Part shown: positions 11,101 through 21,893 of the stretch, one piece after another
Numbering within the stretch: the first letter of the stretch is position 1
Layout of the letters: each line of letters begins with the position of its first letter
NCBI GenBank assembly: GCA_907163375.1
Contig: CAJQUW010013690.1
Location: 62,001-126,000 of the forward strand
Source of the DNA: Prostheceraeus crozeri
Lineage: Eukaryota > Platyhelminthes > Polycladida > Euryleptidae
Direction: 5' to 3'
Length of the DNA stretch: 64,000 bases
Made by a program: the position numbers and the translations under genes
Notes under the pieces: model-generated
The model's input: only the letters and a program-made list of their open reading frames with translations
The model's database searches: none
Told to the model about the DNA's origin: nothing

Positions 11101-11352
11101 GAGAATAGTCAAGATTGAATTGAGAACAGCCAAAATTGAAATGGGAATAGTCCAGATTGAAATGAGAATATTCAACATTGAAATGAGAATTGTCAATATC
11201 AAAATGAGAATAGTCAATATCAAAATGGGAATTGTCAATATCAAAATGAGAATAGTCAATATCAAAATGAGAATAGTCAATATCAAAATGAGAATTGTCA
11301 ATATCAAAATGAGAATAGCCAATATCAAAATGAGAATAGTCAAAATAAAAAT
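11101..11352 (+). repeat. Left array: twelve 21-bp tandem repeats inside the inverted repeat
   Basis: Twelve exact-length 21-bp units fill 252 bp, followed by a partial unit. The inner units read gagaatagtcaatatcaaaat. The four outermost are variants with gattgaa or cattgaa in place of atatcaaa, so there is an outer-to-inner gradient. The open frames through the array (repeats of MRIVNIK) are an artefact of the 21-bp period. By analogy with other long-inverted-repeat Tc1 elements, the units could be repeated transposase-binding sites; this is inference. Confidence 0.95.
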
Positions 11353-11359
11353 GAGAATT

Positions 11360-11610
11360 TTTTTTAATGATTTTTTCCCTACTTTTGACAGTTAATCCTT
11401 ACTAAAATCATACACAAGACATGCCAAGACGGTAGAGGAGGATATCTGGATGTTGATAATGACTGTAGTTTATAGTTTTTAACATAAGTACGTTTATGAA
11501 ACTCACTATCTTAATTTCAAAGCATGATGTACATATACTATATAAGGTATATCGACACAAGGTGTTTATGCGTTTACCTTACGTATATAATGCTTCGGTT
11601 TTTTAACGAT
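11360..11610. repeat. Inner unique part of the left terminal inverted repeat
   Basis: This segment contains blocks such as ttttccctacttttgacagt, cttgccaag-like acatgccaagacgg, and ggtatatcgacacaaggtg. It recurs as the reverse complement at about 13268-13510 with very few mismatches, one being tagtttatag against tagttcatag. Such high identity between arms suggests recent origin or correction of one arm by the other. Confidence 0.9.
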
Positions 11611-11894
11611 AGGTTTCCCTACTAAATGATCTAAATGAAAATTAAGCCTACTTGCAATTGAGGGTATTTAAAACGTTCATCAGATTCATAAAAGAACAAT
11701 CCTTCTTGATTTTGATCAATTAACCTTTCCTCACACTGCAATGACAGCACAGTGGCTGTTGTTCCCCAGGCATCATCTTTCAAGATTATAAAAAAAGGAT
11801 TGGTGATATGATAGATAATTCTTTTCGTGAGAATTCTGTCTGATGCGCATTTCAAGCATAGATATCTATAAAACTCGACATATATAAGAATGAC

Positions 11895-13016
11895 ATGGTA
11901 GGCAATTCGAACAGAATCACGGAACCATCTACTTCGCGCAGAGAACCTAAGCAGAATGTCAGAGTCCCAGTACATGAAGAAGGTGGATGCATCGGGGAAA
12001 AGGCACAGATTTTGGCCTCTTTCAATAGCGGTGGTGAATGGAGACAATTGGCTACAAGTTTAGATGTGAAAACGTCGACTGCATATCGATGGATTCGCGA
12101 AGGCAAAAAGTCTGACAGACGAGGAGGAAACCGCCGTCGCAAACTGAACGATGATCATCGTCAGTTTCTGATCACGAGAATTGAGGATAATCCAAGGGTA
12201 ACTCTGAATGATTTGAAGAATCAATTGAATTCAACATACAGTATCGTAGTTTCAAAGGAATGCATTCGACAGCATTTAGATACTTCCCTATATACATGTA
12301 CGTTGAAAGCTATACGTTTTGAACCAGAGAGGGCCAATATGCAAGTTAACAAAGAAATGCGGAAACAATTTGCAACCGATCTTTTACATTATCAATCGAT
12401 GAATTTGCCTGTCCTATATATGGATGAAACAAACTTCAATCTCCATATCACAAGGAAGGAGGGTCGGTCACTTCGAGGAACTCGATGTACAACAGTGGCT
12501 GCTGGAAGTCGAGGAGCCAACGTACATCTCATTGGATGTATCAGCAGTATCGGTTTGATACACCATGAGGTTCGACGAGGATCCTTCAAGAAAGAAGATG
12601 CCACAGAATGGGTCCGTGAATGTCTGAGACGTGCCAATGAAATCTACAACTCTATTGTTGTGTTGGTCTTGGACAATGCCCCATGCCATGCTGGTATTGA
12701 TGAAGTTATTCAGGAGGAAGAGTTTCGGATGCATTCCATTTTGCGGCTAGCACCATACAGCCCGATGCTAAATCCAATCGAGCGAGCATGGTCATGTTTA
12801 AAAGCCGCTGTGAAAAGCAGACTTGCAGAGCAGATGCAGAGTATACTTTCCAACGATCATGCAGGCATCAGTCAAACTGAAGCGAGATTACGACAGCTTG
12901 AGAGTGCGATAGTCAACTCAATACCAGAAATAACACCGAGCAAATGTGCGAATTTCGTGGCGTCCATCCAGAACCTACTCCCTAGTGTGTTGAGCCTAGA
13001 AGAAGTTCAGTTCTAA
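11895..13016 (+). CDS. DD35E transposase of the IS630/Tc1 superfamily, 373 aa, uninterrupted
   Basis: This is the cut-and-paste transposase of the surrounding element. Residues 34-70 form a helix-turn-helix (EKAQILASF, then EWRQLATSLDVKTSTAYRWI), a second helical region follows (RRKLNDDHRQFL to about 128), and the catalytic RNase-H-like domain runs from about 172. Catalytic residues are D177 in YMDETNFN, D260 in VLDNAPCHAG and E296 in YSPMLNPIERAW. The 35 residues between D260 and E296 give the DD35E spacing. Length and completeness fit a functional protein; no stop or frameshift is present. The start at 11895 is the first ATG of the frame. The gene lies centrally between the two inverted repeats, about 285 bp from the left one and 250 bp from the right. 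LRLAPYSPMLNPIE is closer to the bacterial IS630-like and protist branch than to classical Tc1 (SPDLNPIEH), which is a family-level impression only. Confidence 0.9.
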   Translation: MVGNSNRITEPSTSRREPKQNVRVPVHEEGGCIGEKAQILASFNSGGEWRQLATSLDVKTSTAYRWIREGKKSDRRGGNRRRKLNDDHRQFLITRIEDNPRVTLNDLKNQLNSTYSIVVSKECIRQHLDTSLYTCTLKAIRFEPERANMQVNKEMRKQFATDLLHYQSMNLPVLYMDETNFNLHITRKEGRSLRGTRCTTVAAGSRGANVHLIGCISSIGLIHHEVRRGSFKKEDATEWVRECLRRANEIYNSIVVLVLDNAPCHAGIDEVIQEEEFRMHSILRLAPYSPMLNPIERAWSCLKAAVKSRLAEQMQSILSNDHAGISQTEARLRQLESAIVNSIPEITPSKCANFVASIQNLLPSVLSLEEVQF

Positions 13017-13267
13017 ATTATTCAATTATGCAATTTACGTGTGCATGATTGCAAACGAAAACAATCTTTGGAAATAGATTTTTTTATTTATTATTCAAAT
13101 GGGTGAGAGATTTATGAAATATAGGGTAAACTGCTTATTATCATTAGATTCACAGTACATACTATATCTATCAATTGATTCGCCGTCATTAAATTTCGTC
13201 AATTTAATGTTTATTATTTTTACGTCTTTGAATACAGGTAATTCTTCAAACGACAAAGTCGCGTTAG

Positions 13268-13730
13268 TTAAAAGAATGAAGCATTATATACGTAAGGTAA
13301 ACGCATAAACACCTTGTGTCGATATACCTTATATAGTATATGTACATCATGCTTTGAAATTAAGATAGTGAGTTTCATAAACGTACTTATGTTAAAAACT
13401 ATGAACTACAGTCATTATCAACATCCAGATATCCTCCTCTACCGTCTTGGCATGTCTTGTGTATGATTTTAGTAAGGATTAACTGTCAAAAGTAGGGAAA
13501 AATCATTAAAAATAAATTCTCATTTTTATTTTGACTATTCTCATTTTGATATTGGCTATTCTCATTTTGATATTGACAATTCCCATTTTGATATTGACTA
13601 TTCTCATTTTGATATTGACAATTCTCATTTCAATGTTGACTATTCTCATTTCAATCTGAACTATCCCCATTTCAATTTTGGCTGTTCTCAATTCAATCTT
13701 GACTATTCTCAATTTAATGTTGAAAAGGTA
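13268..13730. repeat. Right terminal inverted repeat with a nine-unit 21-bp array
   Basis: This is the reverse complement of 11081-11610 apart from three missing repeat units. The array is at 13522-13710: nine 21-bp units against twelve on the left. The variant units occur in the same order in both arms, and the missing ones are copies of the commonest inner unit. The end is marked by aaaaggta followed by the duplicated TA at 13731. Confidence 0.9.
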
Positions 13731-13732
13731 TA

Positions 13733-14227
13733 GACGTCAATTTGAATGTTCTCCAAGATAATGTCTACTTGTTTATGCAATCCTTTTAATGCCGATACTT
13801 TCCTTTTTGATCTAAAGTTAGGAATGGAAAAGCTAGGAATATGCACAGAATATGAAATGCAAATGACACAAATCTCGCTGAATTACATTCTCCAGCCTTC
13901 AGTAAGTACACGATGATGCGAAATTGGTCATCTAAATTTAGCACTTGGTAATCACGTCTAATGTTTATAATACATAACCTGAATTTTTGACTGACCGTTA
14001 TCAAAGTAGGATTATTATATTCCAAAGATGTCACTTCATGAATATATGCTGACAAGACCTAAAACATCGCAATTGTACATGTAGGCCAACTACGGAACAA
14101 GTGCAAGGGCATAATGTACTTAATACTCATTCAAAAGTGATTTAAACAGTGATTTTGGTTATTCTGTGGCACAACAGCACAATTAACTTCTTTCAGTAGT
14201 TCAACAAATGATTAAACATAAAAAGTG
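13733..14227. other. No recognisable gene
   Basis: AT-rich flanking sequence of the transposon. An 89-codon minus-strand frame at 13786-14055 has no recognisable motif. Confidence 0.4.
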
Positions 14228-14755
14228 GGGCTCTGCGCGGTGCACCAGTGCACCGGTTCTCGGGCGGTGCACCGAAATGTGTGAATTTCGATCAAGTTGA
14301 TATTTTACTGTACTGTATGTTTTCAATTATTGATTCATTCAATCTCATATCCTAGTCTCAGCAAATTGGTGTGAAAAATACTTTTAAGCATTCTCATACA
14401 GCAAAATTAATCAAACTAGGAGAATATTATTCAATTTTATTCATCAATTCTATTCATGTTTTAAATTTCTACATCATGAAACGAAACCTCTTGAAAATCA
14501 CGGCTATATCATAAAATAACCGATGTGTTTCCTGATGTTGAGAATAAAATGTGAGAGAAGTGACGAAAGTTGGATAATTCAAGTTTATGACAAATCATTT
14601 TAGGCCACAACATCTCATTTCCCGCGACGTCAGAATTTCGGAATCTTATAGTGAATGCTGCGCACCCTTCTGTTGCTCCTCTTGCCAAGATATAACACCA
14701 AGCTATCTGTCCGAAACATTTTTTCGGCATTCGGCAATATTATCAAATTATAGAG
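14228..14755 (+). mobile_element. hAT-like non-autonomous element, left end (copy 1)
   Basis: The segment begins gggctctgcgcggtgcacc and has a GC-rich head in which ggtgcac recurs in both orientations. This resembles hAT terminal repeats of the CAGGGCTGTGCGCGG type. The next roughly 480 bp align in order with 38208-38690. Shared blocks include attattcaattttat, tgaaaatcac, ataattcaagtt, atcattttagg, cagaatttcggaatct-like, and gtccgaaa. No right end or transposase was found, so it is either truncated or has a distant end. Confidence 0.55.
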
Positions 14756-14816
14756 ACATAGTTGACCAGTCGTCGGGAGATCATTTTGCATGATGATGTA
14801 TGACATGGTGATTTCT

Positions 14817-15176
14817 TGAGTTAAAAGTTACAAAAATCAGACAGGCATTCGGCGTCCAGCGCCTTCAAACGGTCGATGGTAGCAGACGGGATACAACTGT
14901 GCGAAGTATTTATTCGAAGATGTGAGTTATGTAAATAAGTGTGTTGACGGTTTTCATGATTATCGAATTGTGAAGAGAGATTGTAGTCTGGAAGTTCGTG
15001 TTTCCTGTTGATCTGCGGTTTAAGCTGTGTTATTGCTTTGGCCTCTGCAATTGTTGTGTATCGAGTGTTGTGCAGCTTGCGAAGGAGACCAAACTGAAAG
15101 TTACCATCGACCGTTTGAAGGCGCTGGACGCCAAAGGCTAGTCTGATTTTTGTAACTTTTAACTCAAGGAATCGAT
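14817..15176. repeat. Inverted-repeat unit enclosing a PLE-like coding scrap
   Basis: Positions 14817-14882 and 15110-15176 are reverse complements over about 66 bp. Both arms contain ttgagttaaaagttac, the ggcgctggacgcc hairpin and a catcgaccgtttg block. The same core recurs at 37150-37190 inside a different hairpin element. GGCG, a CTGGA loop and CGCC followed by gaa resembles stem II of hammerhead motifs known from PLEs, in degenerate form. The arms may be the inverted terminal repeats of a decayed PLE. Confidence 0.6.
14930..15100 (-). pseudogene. Possible end of a PLE endonuclease domain
   Basis: The minus strand between the inverted arms is open for about 55 codons and includes TIAEAKAITQLKPQINRK. 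This resembles the EAxxIxxxKPxLN end of GIY-YIG domains in Penelope-like elements. No GIY or YIG motif is present, so the assignment is tentative. Confidence 0.3.
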
Positions 15177-15179
15177 CAA

Positions 15180-15520
15180 AACTTTGGGGAGTTTTTCATA
15201 ACTTGCTTCTGATAGCATCACAGAGAGACTGCTTAAAGCCGAACGATGTCAAAATGTTGACATTCATGTACAGCAATTTATATACAAAGGTGAGATTTCT
15301 TCGAATCTTTCTACATTTCCTGATGTGTTCAAGTATTTTGTGAAAAGCATAAAACATCAATTCTTCCTTTGCCATATAATTTTAGAACGCTAATTAAAAA
15401 TCTGACGTTGTTGCAATTTTAACTACTTTTTGTTGCATGACAATTTTCTGTTTTCATGTAGTTTCAAACCATTGAGATCATCACTCAGACGTATGAGTCA
15501 TGTACTACAAGAGTCACTTG
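15180..15520. other. No recognisable gene
   Basis: AT-rich sequence. A part near 15290-15410 (cttcgaatctttctac and following) weakly resembles 43125-43215, suggesting an old dispersed repeat. Confidence 0.3.
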
Positions 15521-15530
15521 TAATTTCCAG

Positions 15531-15640
15531 GTGAGGGAAGCCCAAGAAAACTCCGTTGTTGGCTATAGGTATAATTTAATAAGCGAGGCCATTCGAACGG
15601 CCCAGTCAGTCATGGTCAGGCGAATGACTACTCTTCGGGT
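15531..15640 (+). pseudogene. Inverted N-terminal start of a second Penelope-like element
   Basis: On the plus strand this reads VREAQENSVVGYRYNLISEA and continues to VMVRRM. It matches the start of the minus-strand PLE at 17139-17040 (MREARENIVAGYIYTL to WLIKRM). The two stretches are inverted repeats of about 110 bp at the DNA level. It lies beyond the 3' end of the minus-strand element, so two PLE copies meet tail to head in inverted orientation, as in the pseudo-LTR arrangements known for PLEs. Confidence 0.65.
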
Positions 15641-15689
15641 AGTTACCCTTCGGTAAACATCGGGTAAGACCCTTAAAAACACCGATAGG

Positions 15690-17139
15690 ATGGACCGAAT
15701 CACGCTGCACTTATCTGTTGGTGTGAGTTGGTTTTCGAAAGATTGAAAATACCAGACAATCAAAACTGCGCTCAATACATGCATCGATGAAAGGTAGGAC
15801 ACGATTGGCCTCCAATTCCATCGTAAACTAAATTTTTGGATGAAGAGAATTCAAGCGCTCCATAAAATTCGACAGATCATTTATGGATCCCCTCCACTGA
15901 GCCAGTACATCGTCAACATACCGCAGCCATAACGATGGAAATAGATTTCCAGAAGACAGGGCTCTCACCGTGGCCATTCTTTCCACGTTCACCATAAACA
16001 GGTTAGCAGCAATAGGCCCATCGCGACATTCCCCATCGCGACACCATCTATTTGTAGATATAGTCCATTGTAGTGGTTAAAATAACATGACGTCAATACT
16101 AAGTTGCACAACTTGAGAGTCTCAATCATGGTAAGTCCATGTCCTCTCTGTATGTCACCATCAGTCAACAAATCTCTGAAGATTTCAAGAGCCTCATTCA
16201 CACGGACATTTGTGAACAGTGACTCAACGTCAAAAAATATATACACACCGTCGCTGACATTATAAGCTCGCAGCTTTTCAACAAGATCAGGTGAGTTGAT
16301 AATTTCAGAGTCGTGGCCTTTCATGAAAGGAGCCATGATATTGGCCAGAAATATCGAGATAGGATTCCATAGACTACCAGACATACTCACAATTGGCCGC
16401 AAAGGCATCCCATCTTTATGAAGTTTGGGAAGTGCATAAATGTGGGTCACTTGATGATGAGTAGGACACAGGTACAGAAGATCTCTAGATATTCTCCCAT
16501 CTTTCACTGCAGTAGAAAGCTCACGATAAAGGGATTTACGTAAACCATTACCGGGATCAGATTTTTTTATGGAACAATGGACATCATGGAACGGAGCTTC
16601 TCAATATAATTGTCTCTATCCATTACAACAGCACCCTTGTGGGCAGGAAGTATGATGATCTTCACATTTCGTTGAAGACTGCTCAAAGTATTACATTCTT
16701 CCATCGAAATGTTCGACTTCGGAACTCGAGCTCTCTTTATAATAGAAGAAGCCTGTTTCAGAATCACTGATTTCTCCTCTTCACGTTTGTCATGGATCAT
16801 AGCCTCAACAGAAGCTATTCGCAGCATTTCAGTGCGAGGAATTGACTTCGGAGTTAAAGAGAAAGACAACCCTTTGTTCAACACACTTAACTCCGTAAAA
16901 CTCAAAGTAACTGAGCTCAAATTATGTATACAAAGAAGATTCCAATTCTGGTACCATATCAGACGTCTCCACACCATATAATTCTTGCAAATGAGCAGTC
17001 CTCTTCGTTTCAAAACACATTCTTGTGACAACATTCTTTTAATCAACCATTCGACGGTGACTGGCTGGTCCGGTCGAAAGGCCTTGCTCATTAAAGTATA
17101 AATATAGCCAGCAACTATGTTTTCTCGGGCTTCCCTCAT
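15690..17139 (-). pseudogene. Penelope-like element reverse transcriptase, frameshifted
   Basis: This minus-strand pseudogene covers most of a PLE RT. From the N-terminus: MREARENIVAG; LNKGLSFSLTP, the PLE N-terminal signature; IILPAHKGAVVMDRDNY, palm motif 1; IYALPKLHKDGMPLRPIVS; YIFFDVESLFTNV, the first catalytic aspartate region; YLQIDGVAMG; and, after frameshifts near 16020, LRYVDDVLAQW, the catalytic YVDD. It ends VLPFIDACIERS and FRKPTHTNRY, where the RT normally joins the linker. Breaks are at about 16510-16570, 16020 and one stop near 15830. No GIY-YIG domain follows; instead an inverted second start lies beyond. RYVDD and DGVAMGxPIAANLFM place it near the canonical Penelope/Poseidon-type branch, by eye only. 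Confidence 0.85.
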
Positions 17140-17149
17140 CTGGAAACAT

Positions 17150-19940
17150 CACTCTAGCCCATTACTTGCTGGAAGTCACTTGGAAGCATTGGCGAAATGA
17201 GATTGAAGTAGGCCTATGTAAGTCTGTTTCTAATTCTTTAGCACTATTTGAATTTTCCTCATGATCCATAAGATTTGCATTGAATTCTAGAAAATGTGAA
17301 TATTTATTATGAAAGATAAAGAGCCTGCCTTCAAGAATCTGAAGTTTGATTGACTATCACAAGGCAATGTAGAACACGAAACAAATTATATTTCGCTTAT
17401 ACTTCAATAACTGCTTCAGGGCACTTATCGGGGAATTAAGATTGATGTTGTCTCTCTTTAATTAACTTAATAGTTGTCCTTCTCTTAAAATATTCAATAA
17501 TATCAGTTTGACATATACATTTGATAATATTCAAACAATTGATTCTTGGATAAACAAATGCATGATGAAACTACTATTTCATATTTACTTTTAATTCCAA
17601 CAAGTCAAAAGAGAAATGTTCAGTCTACTTGCATAGATAAAATCCTCATCAAAATGACTTCAAACAAATGAAGAAGAATAATTGAATCCTCAGATTTCCA
17701 ACTCTCAGAAAAGTAGAAATGCGTTCTGCTTTGATGGAGGGCTGCCTTAGATTCAACAGACTTCAGAAGAGACTCTCAAAGTTTGTCCAACATCCAACAA
17801 GTTCTAGCTCTCGGAGATTTTCTAGCATTTCGTATCACACTATCTCTCAGCGTTCATGCTAATTCAACCCACCCAGTGCGATAAAATTGATCTCAAAAGG
17901 TCTGAGGTCAGTACGAAACTGGGCACTTGGAGATAATGATCTTCTCAGTTGGCGTTTGAATAGAGTACTCTCAGCACTAGTTCTAAAATGTGATATAGCA
18001 CTAGCATCTAGCATGGAGTTTCCAGATGCGTTCTCAGCTCTCACGTGGGTGATTGTACTTTAACAGATCCTGCTATTTTCACAAACTCCTATCTCATTAT
18101 ATAATTACTCTTAATAAATTTCATTATTCAATTACTTTTTAAATAAATAGTGTTTATAGCACACTTTATGATGTTAACATGGTAAATTTGAGTTTATAAA
18201 GATAATTAATATACTTCCAATGATACGAATAATTCACAAAAATTCAAGCAGTGTTAATAAAACAGTTTTTGATGAAGCTAAAATCTGATCATTATTTGGC
18301 TCTTAATTTCAATTCCCCTCATAACTATGTTTTGAAACGGAGAATAGTATGTAATCGAAATAGAATCTTTGAGATACCAGTCTAAAATCATTGATCTATA
18401 TCAAAAGCTTAGAAATCCTAAACCCACCGTGGCCTAAAACCACAGTTCGAAGATAACATTTTTTGTTATGATCAATATTTTATTATAACAATATTTGTTA
18501 TAACATCCGATGCCTGCGTCGGCTTGGACAATCACCTCAATTTTGTTAAAAAAATTAGATACATTTTCTTATTTCAAGTATTTTGAGCACTGCAAATCGC
18601 CCAATTTCGAGAAATTGTCGGAGCAAGTTATACTGAATATGCTGCTGATTTAATGCGTCGAATTCTCTTCTGCCAGGTAAGTGGTCAAAAACCCCATACG
18701 TGAATAAACCTTTATGTCTTAAAAAACCATTCTTTCACCCAATGAGTGCCATCATGATGAACATATGATGTATTATCAGAAAACTATTATTCTTTAATGA
18801 TAAGTTTTTCTTTTAATAATTTTTTCAATAATAAATTTAATAATTAAATAATAATAATTTTCTTTTAATAATAATTATTCTTTAATATTCTTTTAATAAT
18901 AAGTTTTGTGGTAATTATTTTAGTTATGTAAATAGGATAATTACATGAGTAATTAATAAAACTTTAATCATTTCAACTTCAATATTTTTGCAATCCAAAA
19001 CATCTACGTTTCATTATTTAAAAAGCTATGGCAAATTCATATTATTCACCGCTTTTGATCAAAGTAAGCGGACAAGGTATATTTGCCTGAAATATTTAAA
19101 CACTTTGCTTTTGACAGACATCTTTTGAAAAATTGCTTTAATGAAAATTTCCAATTGTAAGGTTACGATAACTGCTCTTTAATCAACTAGAAATTCAACA
19201 CAACTAAACGGTACAAGATTATTTGTTAAGTTGTTGTGGAATCGCATTGAAATGGATAGTTTGATGTTTGCCTTCGGAAGCGGCCTGATTCTTTTGAGCT
19301 CTTTTTAGAGTAACTGAATTATTCGCTTTCTGCGACTTGCGTCACGCACACAGAAATTTGATTTCCGTCTTTGGACTCTCCTCATTGATTGATAAATTCG
19401 GATTTTGGAGAGAAAAAATGTTTGGTTGTAGGAAAGAGTCTTCATTAAAATCGTAAGCCGAAGGCAAAAATATATCATCGTCGCAGCGGCAAAGCATAGA
19501 TGTCAAGCAAAGACTAGTGAATATAGGCAAATGTTTTAGATTCCAATTGATGTCAGTACATGCTTCCTTATTATGCCATAATTGACGACAAAATTATGTG
19601 AAGGCCAGTAGATGAGAATCTGTGATGAATAGTGATATTAGCTGATGGCATCGTCATGAACGCTACAGTTTTTTTAGACGCATGGATAATAAAAGCTCGC
19701 ATTTTAGCATTTTATATCACTTCCCGAGCTCGCGAAAGTGGAATTCCAAACTGGGATAGAAAAGTTGAAGTTACATTCAAGATCTCTATACAATATGCAA
19801 GCAATTAACCTTTCATCGGAGTAATGACATGTGCGTCCTTAATTGAATAGATAAGTTTATCATCTCTACATTTTGCCATCAACTTCAATCGGATAAAAGT
19901 CAGTCTAATTTTACAAAGTCTGCTGATTAGGCAATGCCAA
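17150..19940. other. No recognisable gene
   Basis: AT-rich, low-complexity sequence with a run of aataata-type repeats at about 18800-18930. Short minus-strand frames at 17859-18044 and 19342-19530 have no recognisable motif. Confidence 0.4.
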
Positions 19941-19946
19941 CTAGAT

Positions 19947-21055
19947 TTAACTCTTTTTTTGAACATGAAAGAAACCTTCTTTCTTCCTCTTTACCGAAAA
20001 TTTGATTATGAAACCATCTGGATATCCACTTTGTTGCAGAATGAAGGTAAGACAATTGATATCATCTTGAAGATTTTGTGAATAGCACATCATTCGAGCT
20101 ATGTTGAAAAGGTTCCGCACTAAAAATATCTTGTAACTTTTAGGACAGAGCGTTTCGTAATTTATATAAACAGCAGTGAAAGTTGATTTCCTGATACGTT
20201 GACAAGCAGTTTTGATCTCTGTGGGCACATCAAGAAAATTTACAACACTCTCTTCATTAAAACGGAGATTTGAGTGCAAAGTATTGAGTTGGCGAATAAA
20301 TTCTTCTTTCCGATTGCAATTGATAACCACGTGAATGTCGTCGACAAAGCGAATATAACATTTCAGCTTCTCTATATGATTTAAGAGATTTTTTTCTTGA
20401 CCGCCCATCAAAACAGTGGCAAAAGAACCGCTAAGGGGACTACCCATGGCTAGTCCTTCTTTCTACTGTCATAATCGTTGATTGAAAGCAAAAGACATTA
20501 TGAGAAAACATTAGCAGCAATTTTCGTAGTCTACTTTCACACAAAGGAATTTTGCACATTTTCGGAGACTGATGCTCAACTATAAACCAACCATCACAAA
20601 TCGAATCAATAGCTGCAGGTACCGGTATGTTCGTAAATAAGACACGTCGAACGATGCAATAATATCCTCATCATTTACGTCCATGTTTTTCACTTTAACA
20701 ACGAATTCTTTCGCATCTCTGAGTGAAAATTGGGAGAAGTGATGAAGAATTGGCTTCAAAACGCATCATCTCCGTGCTTGGAAAGCTTGTGAAATGCAGT
20801 ACCAACCATAGAAAGAATAGGACGAAATGGACAATCATTTTTATGGCTTTTCGGCCGGACGTATAATCGTGTCATTTGTACACCTTTAGGAATTAAATCC
20901 ACCACTTGTCCAGCCAATTCTCCCTGATTTATTAGAATTTCTTAGAAGTTTATTAGAAGTTCTTGTCTGGCATCCTGATCGCACCAATCAGGTTCACGAT
21001 TTAGGTCTTCAAACTTTTCACCATCATTGAGGATAAGATTCTCAACATATTGTTG
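19947..21055 (-). pseudogene. Second Penelope-like reverse transcriptase (IRFVDD type), frameshifted
   Basis: On the minus strand several frames give, in order: ILNDGEKFEDLNREPDWCDQ; VVDLIPKGVQMTRLYVRPKSHK (the YGLPKxHK motif); FRPILSMVGTAFHKL; IIASFDVSYL (first catalytic aspartate); GLAMGSPLSG; and CYIRFVDDIHV (catalytic FVDD). The C-terminal block follows, with STFTAVYINYETLCP, MMCYSQNLQDDI and SGYPDGFI. The last 166 codons (20447-19947) are uninterrupted; upstream of that there are several shifts. The FVDD motif and sequence differ from the YVDD element at 15.7-17.1 kb, so two PLE lineages are present. A GIY-YIG domain does not follow at 19947. Confidence 0.8.
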
Positions 21056-21109
21056 TTTAGAGCAGACAGCTACAACATTGCCTCTATTACTTTTGAATAT
21101 TAGAAGACA

Positions 21110-21260
21110 AAGAAAAGATCGAATGGTATGTTCTTCACAACATCTTCAAGATGACATAAATCGTCATACTTTCATTCTGCAACAAAATGGGTATCCAGAT
21201 TGGTTTATAAGGAAAGTTTTAGTAGGTAAGAAGAAAAAAGTTATCTTCGATGCTCCATAA
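21110..21260 (+). pseudogene. Plus-strand PLE RT C-terminal fragment
   Basis: The plus-strand frame reads CSSQHLQDDINRHTFILQQ, then NGYPDWFIRKVL. It is a close relative of the C-terminal block of the minus-strand RT (YSQNLQDDI, QQSGYPDGF) but in opposite orientation. The two elements therefore lie head to head about 60 bp apart. The matching endonuclease in this orientation is the right palindrome arm near 22229-22573. Confidence 0.7.
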
Positions 21261-21264
21261 AAGA

Positions 21265-21630
21265 AGATTTAACTTTTTGTGAAAATTTCGTCCAAATCTT
21301 TGTGTACTCTGTAAAATTTGTGATTCTTCTGATTATTCTTTCAAATTAAAGTTATATTTGATAGAGTGATTTACTATACACTCACTACCTTCAGACAATA
21401 ATCGACAGATAGGGCTACAGATTGCAGAGCTGGACAAAACTTAATTTTCCAGAACCCAATTCGCATGCACTGGGTCCAGTAAAGTACCGGTGTAATTGAA
21501 ATCTCGGTAATTGACGAGCATTATTAGTTGATCGGCGCCTTGTAGTGAAGATGCTTTATTCATAACAAGGGCAGTTAAAGACAAGTGAACTTCACTTTTT
21601 AAGTTTTCTTTCAGAAGTTTCAATTTTGGT
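21265..21630. other. PLE linker region or flank, not resolved
   Basis: This is the stretch between the plus-strand RT fragment and the palindrome. In an intact PLE an RT-to-endonuclease linker would lie here. I see no conserved linker motif; a 60-codon minus-strand frame at 21441-21623 is unassigned. Confidence 0.35.
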
Positions 21631-21893
21631 TGAAAAACAGCACCAAGTTTGTCATGATATTCGAATATTTTCGCCGGTTCTATTCATGATCAACACCGGA
21701 ATGAATCAGATACAGAATTACAACACTGTTTGAACATCATTAACGCAATCGTTGCATAGATCAATACACACTTACAGGACAACTGTCAAAGAAAATTCAG
21801 CACAAGAATAATACTGAAGACCAAATATAAGTATACAGTGAATAAAATAAATTTAAGGATGAGAAAAAGAAAATCGAGTAAGATAAGAAATAA

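Larger units (their letters stand above)
11081..13730 (+). mobile_element. 2,650-bp IS630/Tc1-type transposon with minisatellite-bearing terminal inverted repeats
   Basis: The element starts taccttttcaacattaaatt and ends with the exact reverse complement aatttaatgttgaaaaggta. It is flanked by TA on both sides (11079-11080 and 13731-13732), the target duplication of this superfamily. The left inverted repeat runs to about 11610 and the right starts near 13268, giving arms of about 530 and 463 bp. Each arm holds a 21-bp tandem array next to a unique segment of about 240 bp that is nearly identical between arms. A single complete transposase gene lies between them. This is the youngest-looking element in the window, and both ends, the target duplication and the gene are all visible. 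Confidence 0.9.

Noticed and set aside
11101-11352. CRISPR-like array
   Set aside because: The units are contiguous with no spacers, and the context is a eukaryotic transposon.
10942-11395. Open frames encoding repeated ILILT or MRIVNIK
   Set aside because: They are translations of the 21-bp tandem array; the period of seven codons keeps any stop-free frame open.
11631-12142. Minus-strand frames of 96-138 codons
   Set aside because: They overlap the transposase start and inverted repeat antisense and show no family motif.
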